Of a stretch of 64,000 nt of DNA, positions 12,200 to 20,506 are shown piece after piece. Every line of letters begins with the position of its first letter. Position 1 is the stretch's first letter. A program made the translations under genes and the position numbers. Below the pieces are notes generated by a model. It searched no databases and was not told the origin of the DNA. It saw only the letters and a list, made by a program, of their open reading frames with translations. Source of the stretch: Xestospongia muta (Eukaryota; Porifera; Demospongiae; Haplosclerida; Petrosiidae); NCBI GenBank assembly GCA_963693285.1, contig OY848928.1:5671827-5735826 (forward strand), read 5' to 3'.

Positions 12200-12712
12200 C
12201 TCAACAGTCCTAGTACGAACACGTGGGCTGTCATAAAAAAAATTGTGCTGGGTAAAAATTTTGAACCTAGGAAAGACAAATTTTTGTAACCGTCATAGCA
12301 AAGAAATAATTATCAGAAAATTTTTACTCTACTAACCAAAAATTTATTCTGGGACGTACTGATAATTTTTTATCCTAGGATGAAATTTCTCAGGACAATT
12401 TTCATCCTAAGATAAAATATTTCAAACAAAATATTCAAAATCACTTTCTAACCTAATAATCAAAATAGATAGACAAATGTAAGTTATTCATGTTAGACAA
12501 AAGACAGCAATTAGTAATAACGATCTTATTGAATAATACAAACTTATTTTAATTTAAGATATTTTGAATACATTTTGTCATCCAAAAGTAGCACACAATT
12601 GATACAAAAAATAACTAAAAAACATAAAGTCCATAATAACTTCTCAAAAACAACTAGGTAGGACAAAAAATTAAGAGATGCAACTATTGTAACACCAACA
12701 TGTAGTTTTATT

Positions 12713-12852
12713 GATGAAGTCTGGGATTCTCTATAGAACAACTTAAAGAAACAAATCATTTTTTAACCCTGAAGACGACTAGAGCATCTGGTCGAAATGT
12801 TGGCAAGAAATTGTTTCTTTAAGTTGTTCTATAGAGAACCCCAGACTTCATC
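12713..12852. repeat. Inverted repeat with about 43-bp arms (MITE-like or snap-back)
   Basis: The left arm 12713-12756 begins GATGAAGTCTGG and contains CTATAGAACAACTTAAAG. The right arm 12810-12852 is its near-perfect reverse complement. The 53-bp spacer contains CTGAAGA at 12769, then CGACTAG and CTGGTCG, which pair across a 5-base loop. TGTAGTTTTATT lies just outside on both sides (about 12701 and 12885), a possible target-site duplication. No transposase gene is present. Confidence 0.65.
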
Positions 12853-12902
12853 ATTTTGGAGTCAACTGAGAATCAGAGTCTTCATGTAGTTTTATTATTC
12901 GA

Positions 12903-13275
12903 ACTACATCTGGTACATTCATATATAAATCATATGATACCACTCTTTGTATGGATCACATCTGGTACATTCATATATAAATCCTATGATACCACTCTTT
13001 GTATGGATCACATCTGGTACATTCATATATAAATCCTATGATACCACTCTTTGTATGGATCACATCTGGTACATTCATATATAAATCATATGATACCACT
13101 CTTTGTATGGATCACATCTGGTACATTCATATATAAATCATATGATACCACTCTTTGTATGGATCACATCTGGTACATTCACATATAAATCCTATGATAC
13201 CACTCTTTGTATGGATCACATCTGGTACATTCATATATAAATCATATAATACCACTCTTTGTATGGATCACATTT
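12903..13275. repeat. 52-bp tandem array, about 7 copies
   Basis: The unit containing TCTGGTACATTCATATATAA and CCACTCTTTGTATGGATCAC recurs at 12909, 12961, 13013, 13065, 13117, 13169 and 13221, exactly 52 bp apart, with few substitutions. No unit encodes a recognisable peptide. Confidence 0.9.
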
Positions 13276-13480
13276 GATCATTTCTCCTATTTCAGGTGTC
13301 CTGCATGAACAGTAGATGGAATATTTAAACATATCAATTTATTTAAACATAAAGAAGTTAATAGTTACCTTATGAAGGTAACTATTACCTTGTTATTAAA
13401 AACTTTCTTTTTGTGAATATTAATCAGTGTCTATCAGGTACATCATATTTTATGATACCAGTAATACAATTATTTGTGTA

Positions 13481-13790
13481 GGTGGTATTATTATGTTACT
13501 TGGGTTTGGCTATTTGAGTCTCAGTTAATTCATGTTGTGGTTATCACATTTACTGCTCTAATATTGACTGAATTATTAATAGTTACATTATCCATTAGAA
13601 CTTGGCATGGACTTATGATACTGGCTGAAATAATTAGCAATGCCATTTACATTTTATCACTTGTTCTTCTCAAAGATTGTTTTGCTAAAGATATATCAAC
13701 ATGTAGAAGACAGCATTTATTACTACATTGACCTGTGTCCCATTGTTGATAGTGAAGATTGGATATTGTAGATGTGCCCTTCCAAATTAT
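13481..13790 (+). pseudogene. Decayed C-terminal fragment of an ATP9-type P4-ATPase
   Basis: The frame through 13510-13690 encodes [20 protein letters not shown] and [17 protein letters not shown], closely resembling the last membrane segments of ATP9A/ATP9B. The preceding bases encode GGIIMLLG, which fits the family (GGILMYG) but lies in another frame. The following part ([15 protein letters not shown], 13708-13752) is again frame-shifted and has lost the residues between AFITT and T-x-VSCLPL. No upstream ATPase exons occur in the window. An AG at 13479-13480 looks like a relic splice acceptor. P4-ATPases of this class are phospholipid-flippase-like proteins of the endosome/Golgi. This is a non-functional remnant, unless another exon layout restores the frame. 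Confidence 0.7.
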
Positions 13791-13930
13791 ATATAACTTT
13801 AATTTTATTTTTTTTTAACAGGCTTTTAGCTCACCGATGCTTTTAATCATATTCATAGTTACCGTTAATGAGATTCATAAGTGTACACAATCGCGCCCCA
13901 CAAGAGCATGAAGACAAAATCGTAAGTACA

Positions 13931-14333
13931 TATAAAAGGAAACCAAAGCATCCTTGGTTGCCAGTGTGTTGTGGGCCAGCGTCTGCGATGCAACTGACTT
14001 GACCTCTGAGATGGTTACCAGCATACTCTTCGGAGTATCCGAAAGGCGGACTAGGATACGGCTGGTAGTCTCCCTTTAAACGTGACGAGGTCCGAAGCAT
14101 TGCACTCCCGGTTTAGTAATGACGATGATTTATTCCCGAAGCTCGAAACCCAGTACGGCTGGTTTGAAGTTAGGGCGAAGTTCCAGCCAGGATTACCTCG
14201 TCTTCGGACGATGGTTACCAAGCCAGGTGGCGGTCCTAGCTAGCAATAGCAGGGAATCCTGGAGCCTAAGTGGAAGCCTGTGTGGAATTGAGTCACGAAA
14301 GATCGTTTGGGCAACACACAAGGGTTTTTTTTT
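13931..14333 (+). ncRNA. Candidate structured Pol III-type RNA (type unknown)
   Basis: A GC-rich block sits in AT-rich surroundings. TATAAAAG at 13931-13938 is followed by a segment whose ends pair: CCTTG (13952-13956) and TGTGTTG (13965-13971) with CAACACA and CAAGG (14312-14323). Transcription would end in a 9-T run (14325-14333). Inside are two UUCG tetraloop hairpins, ATACTC-TTCG-GAGTAT (14023-14038) and TCGTC-TTCG-GACGA (14198-14211). The first is enclosed by TACCAGC/GCTGGTA (14016-14022 with 14061-14067), which also encloses TCCG/CGGA. Neither strand has a convincing coding frame. Size and end pairing would suit RNase P, RNase MRP or another Pol III RNA, but no family-specific motif was recognised. 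A structured SINE-like element is the main alternative. Confidence 0.45.
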
Positions 14334-14600
14334 GTAAATTATAATTCTATTTAGTTACAAATAATTGCATTTAATTTTTTTATAAATTAATTGTTTTTTT
14401 ATAAATTATAATTCTATTTAATTATAAATATAATTCCATTTAGGTTTTTATAAAATTAATTATAATTCTAAATAATTCTATCTAATTATAAATAATACAC
14501 AGGGTTTTTTTATAAATTATAATTCTATTTAATTATAAATAATTCCATTTAATTTTTTATAAAATTAATTATAATTATAAAAATAATTCTATTAACTCTA
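14334..14600. repeat. AT-rich degenerate repeats
   Basis: Variants of ATAAATTATAATTCTATTTA recur irregularly through the segment. There is no coding potential. Confidence 0.7.
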
Positions 14601-15099
14601 GGTCTAAAATGTAGTAGTGATCAGACCCTCTCTCCAGTTGAATTTGGTACTGTATTAATATACACATGTCAACAAAGCTGTTGGCAAGAAGGACAGACAC
14701 AATTTTTTAAAGAATTTTGTTTATTTCAACCAGATATCGATCAACAGATCTTTACATGAAATCAATTAATTATTATTATTATTTTATTGGTAACCATAAG
14801 GAGTGTAGTGATGATAACTTGATGATGAAAAGGGAGGATACGGCCATGGAAAATTGGGAGGAACATAATGTGGAGGACGAGAGGATGGTAAGTAAGAAAA
14901 AGATGTTGTGTTATGTGAGTGTTGGATAGTCCTGTATGGACTGATTTTGGAATGACTGTAATAATAAGATACTGTAGGAATTAATGTTGTATTAGATTTG
15001 ACGATAGAAGTTACAGGAACAGTTGGTTTTGAGTGAGCTTGATTTATCAAGTAAGCGTGAGAGTTGTTGGTGCTAGTCTGAGTCTGTTGTTTACTGGAG
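14601..15099. pseudogene. Duplicated 3' ends of PDCD2L and the Schlafen-like gene
   Basis: This segment is a diverged copy of 17213-17698. On the plus strand 14601-14757 repeats the last 52 codons of PDCD2L, including its stop. On the minus strand 14784-15099 repeats the C terminus of the Schlafen-like protein (ending HYTPYGYQ, stop at 14784-14786). Neither fragment has its upstream exons, so both are gene-end pseudogenes. The copy has several insertions relative to the original (499 against 486 bp). It lies just beyond the 3' end of N6AMT1, so the two copies flank N6AMT1 and PDCD2L. Confidence 0.85.
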
Positions 15100-15155
15100 A
15101 AAAATGGTTTAAAATTGAGCAAATAAAATTGATATATACAAAGTACAAAAAAACT

Positions 15156-16117
15156 TTATTTAGGTTTTATAAATCTCAATACCATAAGCTGTTCATTACG
15201 AGCTCTTCTTTTCATAACAACTTCTGATATTAATCCATTACAATCCAATATAGTACATATATCGTCTATAGTAGATATTAATAAAAATATAATAATATAA
15301 TGATGTACCAGGATTATTCTCCTTCACAACCACAAGATAGAAAATACCACCAGAACTTAGTAAATTATTAACTTGTGGCAACAGACAATTAATAACCTAA
15401 ATTAAACATTTATAATTAGTAATATGACATTATAAAGTAAGCAATGCTCAAAATGATAAGTATAACTACCTCTCTTCCTTCCAGTCCACCCGCCCAAGAA
15501 GCAGTCAAACCAGTTCCACCAACCTGTAAAACTACACTAATTTATATAGTATCATGTATTATACTTCGTCAGAGGGGGTGGGGACATATGGAGGATTAAA
15601 GAGGAGAACATCGATGCGTCCTGTTAATTGTGATCTTAATGAAGTCAACTATATTATTATATTACAACAATGGTCTCATAAATATAACAGCCATTTACCA
15701 TATCATCACAGATACAGTCTGCACAATACACTGTATTATGTAATAAAGTACGCTGAGTGCATTCAATTGCTTTTGGATTGATATCAACTGCCCTATATAT
15801 ATATATATATAGCATTATTATAATATTTTCAGTAATAAAATACCTACAAGTAATAGGCAGATTGGCCAAGAAGTGAGGCCAAAAATGTAATGACCACTCC
15901 AGATCCAGAACCTATTTCAACGCATATACTGGGTCTGTGAACACAATGTTATTTTGAACAACATTCAAAGTAATTCATACTCTCTGTTTCTTAGCAGGTC
16001 CAGATCCTGTTCCAAGGCATCTAGAAATAGGAATGAATCTTCAGCAGGTTCATATATCTCTTGGTAATCATCAGAACACAAATGAGAAACATCTGGAGTA
16101 GGAAACTGTACAGCCAT
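15156..16117 (-). CDS. N6AMT1: N6AMT1/HemK2 glutamine methyltransferase
   Basis: Exons 15981-16117, 15848-15934, 15699-15792, 15565-15648, 15470-15523, 15309-15396, 15156-15265; 217 residues, matching the 214 of human. Key motifs in order: [16 protein letters not shown], the SAM-binding EIGSGSGVV, the acidic VDINP, the catalytic NPPYVPTP, and [14 protein letters not shown]. The NPPY motif marks HemK-type enzymes that methylate the glutamine of the GGQ motif in translation release factor eRF1. With TRMT112 the vertebrate enzyme also methylates histone H4K12. The ATG at 16117 (MAVQF) was chosen; an upstream in-frame ATG at 16165 would run almost into PDCD2L. It shares a 56-bp divergent promoter with PDCD2L. 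Confidence 0.93.
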
Positions 16118-16173
16118 TTCCGTAATCTTCAACCACATGGTTACCTCATTATCCACGTGGTACAATTCACAAA
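16118..16173. promoter_or_regulatory. 56-bp divergent promoter N6AMT1 / PDCD2L with E-box
   Basis: Only 56 bp separate the chosen start codons. CACGTGG (about 16154-16160) is a palindromic E-box core. This is the shortest shared promoter in the window. Confidence 0.5.
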
Positions 16174-17371
16174 ATGGCAGTAAGCGAAGAGCCTCTATTA
16201 CTAGGAATTAGTGATGGTGTCTGCCCTCAAATCACTCTTTCTCCATTTGAAAACAAGATAGGTGGTTTGCCAGTAAGATTATCTTGTAAATACTTATTAT
16301 CTACATATAATGTTAGGATTTTTTTCCAACTATTGTATTATCCAGACCTCCATCATGTCCTATGTGTCAACATGATATGATATTATTGTTACAAGCATAT
16401 TGTCCTTTAGAAGGTTCAATATATCATCGATTACTCCATATTTTTTGTTGCCCTCAGCCAATTTGTTGCAATAATGATAGGTTAGTTCATTTGTTGAATA
16501 TAATGTATATCTGCTGTCAGTTGGCTGGTGTTGCGCTCTCAACAAAGAGAAGAGCCATCAGCGAAAGTCTCATTGGAACCAGATTTCAAAACAAGTACTT
16601 TTAAAGTAGAAGATTGGTGTGATGATGCTAATGATTGGGGAAGGTACAAAAAATTATATCAAATATTTTATATGAATTTTTGCCATAGTGGTTCTCAAAC
16701 GTTAAAAATTGACCCACCCTCTTCCACAATCACCATGGTAACAGATACTCTGGATCAATTAAAGTTAAAAGAACAAGAACAATCTACTCCTAGCTATATA
16801 GGACGTCATTATCCATCATTCTATATCAATGTACAAATTGCTAATGATAATAGTGAAGACGATATTTTAATGACAAGAGCTAAGGAATTAACGAGCCAAT
16901 ATTACCAGGGGCAAGATGAGGGAAGGATAGTTAGTAATAATGGAGAAGGATACGAAAAAGCAACAGCAAAACATGGTGACCATTTTTTTCTAAAATTTAA
17001 GAAGGAGTTGTCTAAATGTCCTCACCAACTTATCAGGTATATAATTAAGGATCATCTATTACATTATTAGTAACATTAGGTATCAAAGAGGAGGTGATCC
17101 ATTACTGATTGCTGCTAATAACTTGCCTTCACCACTTTATTGTAAGCAGTGTGGAAGTGAATGTCAATTTGAACTACAATTAATGCCTCAAATTATTTTC
17201 TTGTTACAAGAGGGTCTAAAATGTAGTAGTGATCAGACCCTCTCTCCAGTTGAATTTGGTACTGTATTAATATACACATGTCAACAAAGCTGTTGGCAAG
17301 AAGGACAGACACAATTTTTTAAAGAATTTTGTTTATTTCAACCAGATATCGATCAACAGATCTTTACATGA
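16174..17371 (+). CDS. PDCD2L: PDCD2-like protein
   Basis: Exons 16174-16272, 16317-16480, 16521-16643, 16689-17036 and 17080-17371 give 341 residues (human PDCD2L 358). Diagnostic blocks: [42 protein letters not shown], and the C-terminal PDCD2_C domain with [17 protein letters not shown] and [15 protein letters not shown]. CxxC pairs suggest zinc binding. [11 protein letters not shown] favours PDCD2L over PDCD2, which carries a MYND finger absent here. In other animals the family chaperones uS5 (RPS2) during 40S ribosome assembly. The stop lies only 26 bp from the stop of the opposite-strand Schlafen-like gene, so the two 3' UTRs must overlap. Confidence 0.9.
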
Positions 17372-17397
17372 AATCAATTAATTATTATTATATTATT

Positions 17398-19312
17398 TTA
17401 TTGGTAACCATAAGGAGTGTAGTGATAATAACTTGATGATGAAAAGTTAGGATATGGCCATGGAAAATTGGGAGGAGCATAATATGGAGGATGAGAGGAT
17501 GGTACGTAAGAAAAAGCTGTTGTGTTATGTGAATGTTGGATAGTCTTGTAACGACTGTAATAATGAGATACTGTAGGAATTAATGTTGTATTAGATTTGA
17601 CGATAGGAGTTACAGGAACAGTTGGTTTTGAGTGAGCTTGATTGATCAAGTAAGCGTGAGAGTTGTTGGTGCTAGTCTGAGTCTGTTGTTTACTGGAGCC
17701 AGCTTGAGACTTATTGGTACTAGTCTGAGTCCATAGTTTACTGGAGTCAGGGTGAAATTTATTAGTACTAGTCTGAGCCTGAGATTTAGCAGTACTAGTC
17801 TGAGTCTGTTGTTTACTGGAGTCAGCATGAGACCAAGATTTTTGTTGAGGCTCACATTGAGATATAATCATATTTGACCTTGTCTCAGTCTCACAAACTG
17901 GTGTTTTTGTTAGTGTAGATTGTGGCTTGGCTTGAGTTGAATTCTTGACAGTTTGGGAACAAGTCTTCTTTATTGCAGCATGAGAATTTATAGATGCAGC
18001 AACAGAAGATGTACCCTTTTTGTCAAGTATCTCTCCTTCTAGTTTATCTTTAGATTTGTGACAAACTTTGGCAGTGACAGTGGGTGTGATTACATTACAT
18101 TTAGGTAGAGGGACAGTGATAGTAGATGTATTAGTGCTAGATGTGACAGTGATGATGACACTAGTGGGATTTTGGATGACTGCAGTAGCGGTAGTCACCA
18201 GATGTCCATTCAGGTTTTGACTTTCCGAATGATCAGTTGATGTGTTGACAGGTTTTAGTTGATCAGAACCACATTCTTTAATTGGAGGTGTGGTTTTACT
18301 GGCTAGTACAGTATTATCTGGTATCGGTAAAGGTCTGACAATTTCAATTTTTCTTTTAGGCTCAGGTGGTTTAAGATGATTACATAACTTCTTATCATGG
18401 TCTAATTTCTATAAGACAATACTATTAACAAAAGAAAAGTATAATACATTTACTTTTTTAAACTGCTGTATAACATGTTTCTTTATTTCATGAGGTGTAA
18501 GTGGGCCATAAGCAGTCGCAGTATCAGATCTTAAAAATACCTACCAATAGATTGACATGTTAATAGTACGTATATAATGTACTAACTTCATGAAATTCAG
18601 TCTCATATAGTTGGTAAGGGTCTCCAGGAGCTACTCGTATTTCAAGTATATAACGAATAGGTGTGGTTTCTTTGTGTTGCAACAATGGTAGAACTGGCGT
18701 GAAAGTGATTCTAATAAAGCGAATAGGAAATTATTCTTTAAAAGAAAGGTTATATTATGTACCTGTAATTAGATGGAGAAACAAAGGGATGAAATCTCTT
18801 AATTGTATCATCAATAATGAGTCTGATATTGTCTTCCTCTTTACGGGAAATTATCTCACCATAAACTTTACCTAAAGTGTGTTTGATGGTAGCCATGGCA
18901 ATTGTTACCACATGACATACCATTTGATCTACAACCAAAGCACAGGATACCACCTGATCCATTGAGAAAGGAGCAAATGTACTGACAAATAATCTGAAAT
19001 TAAAATAAATTAATGATTTTTAAGTAAGACTCACTTTTTTGGTTTCTTCGGTTTCTTCTGGAATGGTACGGAATAGACTGTGCCATTGATCATCACAATA
19101 CCCAATATTGTCATATTCTCTTAGTGTTCTAAAAACAAGGTCATGTGATTATCACATGAGGAGTATGTAAACATACTTTGTTTCAAATTGTGTTTGCTTT
19201 GATTTTTTGCTCTGTAAAATAACTGAACTATATATACAATATATTTCTATTCTATCTTTACCTGTTTATCGACATTTTCTTCCTCTCTCTTTCTCTTACT
19301 GACAAGTGGCAT
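17398..19312 (-). CDS. Schlafen-like AlbA_2-domain protein with Ser/Thr/Gln-rich tail
   Basis: Exons 19262-19312, 19177-19211, 19035-19128, 18921-18993, 18763-18871, 18587-18710, 18454-18540 and 17398-18408 give 527 residues. Exons 3-7 form an AlbA_2 (Schlafen core) domain: ICQYICSFLNGSGGILCFG, SNGKVYGEII, EEDNIRLIIDDTIKRF, then PYQLYETEFHE and VFLRSDTATAYGPLTPHEIK. This order resembles SLFN/SLFNL1 proteins. A 49-bp intron (18872-18920) must be removed to join FGCRSNG to KVYGEII; an uninterrupted frame also exists across it but breaks the motif. Exon 1 encodes a basic KRKREEE stretch, possibly a nuclear signal. The last 300 residues are low complexity, with repeats of QTQTSTNKS and a Tyr/Pro-rich end. 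Schlafen-type domains can act as RNA nucleases or nucleic-acid binders; activity here is not established. Confidence 0.7.
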
Positions 19313-19400
19313 AATACAAACAATTGTAAAGTTTAATTTCAAGTTCCCTCCAGATATGCACTCTTCTGCGCATGCTCAAAACGTTACCCACGTGGTGATT
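19313..19400. promoter_or_regulatory. Divergent promoter Schlafen-like / EXOSC6
   Basis: The gap is 88 bp. It contains CTGCGCATGCTC (19366-19377), a partial NRF1-like site, and CCCACGTGG (19388-19396), an E-box. Confidence 0.45.
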
Positions 19401-20436
19401 ATGCCAGAAACCAGGCTTCCTGAGGATACAAAGAGTCCTCTCTTGTTCTTGAAGAAGGAGGAAAAACCAGAAAAGCCACCTTTAGTAAGAATACTAAATA
19501 TAACTATTATTATCATCTATTACTAGTTATCATTAGATGGCCTACGTCATGATGAACGACAATGGAACGAGATACGTCCATTGTCCATACAGAATGGAGT
19601 GGTACATAATACAACAGGTTCTGCTTACATTGAATTGGGAGCTACAAAGATCCTCTGCTCTGTAGTAGGGCCTAGAGAGGTAGCTCGTAGGGAGGAGTTT
19701 AGTATGAAGGTGTGGTCGTGTACTAATAATGGTTGTATGTAATATTGTTGTTAGGGTCAGATTTTGTGCCAATTAAAATATGCTCCATTCTCATGCAAGT
19801 TACGAAAACCAGTTCAACAGGTTTGAGAAACATGTAAAATTACTTTTTATTAATTTGTGTATAGGAAGAAAAACAATTGTCATTAATTATAGGAGAAGCT
19901 ATGATGTCTGCTGTCAAATTAGTTAGTTGTCATGACAACTTAATTTAAATTTATAGTAATCTTTAGGAGACGTTCCCGAAATTACAAATTGAAGTAAACA
20001 TTTTAGTATTAGAAAATGGAGGTAGTATTCTAACTGGAGCCGTTTTGTGTGTATCTGTTGCCTTGGTAACCAGTGGCATTGAAATGAGAGATATACCAAT
20101 AGCCTGTACTGTGGTAAGTGGTTTTCCCATAAAAGGTAGTCCCTTTAATCATTGTAATATCTCTTCTAGTCATATAGTGGACAAACATTCTTATGTGACC
20201 CCTCACTTGATGAAGAATATAATCCTTCAGAAACCACATACATGACAAAATCAACTTTGTTATCTGGACATCAAACTATTATATATTTACCATCTTTTCG
20301 AGAGATTTGTGGCGTATGTCAAGTTGGCCACTTAGAATTGGACATATCTCCATCATTAGTGGAGGTGTGTGTTGAGGGTTGTTTAAGAATACATGATCAT
20401 TTAAGAAAATTTTTACACAATATTGATTCTGAATGA
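19401..20436 (+). CDS. EXOSC6: Exosome complex component MTR3
   Basis: Exons 19401-19484, 19527-19709, 19755-19820, 19865-19921, 19967-20113 and 20170-20436 give 267 residues (human 272). It has the RNase PH fold of the exosome ring: GSAYIELGATKILCSVVGP, CQLKYAPFS, VNILVLENGGSILTGAVLC and the late SGIEMRDIPIACTV. The GSAY-x-E-x-G-x-TK signature and weak conservation of catalytic residues fit the inactive ring subunit MTR3 better than EXOSC4. It supports 3'-5' RNA processing in nucleus and cytoplasm. The last exon ends in GCLRIHDHLRKFL. It converges on MSH6, with 70 bp between stops. Confidence 0.8.
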
Positions 20437-20506
20437 ATATAATACAATATTAATAGAATAATAATGTTGACCTTTGTACTAGATGATAATGTTGACATCT
20501 GTACTA

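Larger units (their letters stand above)
12200..13480. other. Gene-poor stretch upstream of RFC1
   Basis: No credible coding frame is seen; the short open frames here lack splice partners and family resemblance. It holds the presumed RFC1 promoter, an imperfect hairpin at about 12368-12416 (arms ending TATCCTAGGATGAAA and TTTCATCCTAAGATA), a longer inverted repeat at 12713-12852 and the 52-bp tandem array, described separately. Confidence 0.6.

Noticed and set aside
12544..12759. Small membrane protein on the minus strand upstream of RFC1
   Set aside because: Low-complexity AT-rich frame with no conserved motif, overlapping the inverted repeat.
12769..12797. Functional hammerhead ribozyme
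   Set aside because: The stem leaves no unpaired G before AAA because an extra C pairs with it, and no cleavage-site helix could be drawn. Kept only as a low-interest note.
12903..13275. CRISPR-like array
   Set aside because: Units follow each other without unique spacers, and the genome is eukaryotic.
13843..14337. Protein-coding genes in the GC-rich block (open frames on both strands)
   Set aside because: No splice partners, no family resemblance, and the open frames overlap perfect RNA hairpins; composition explains the lack of stops.
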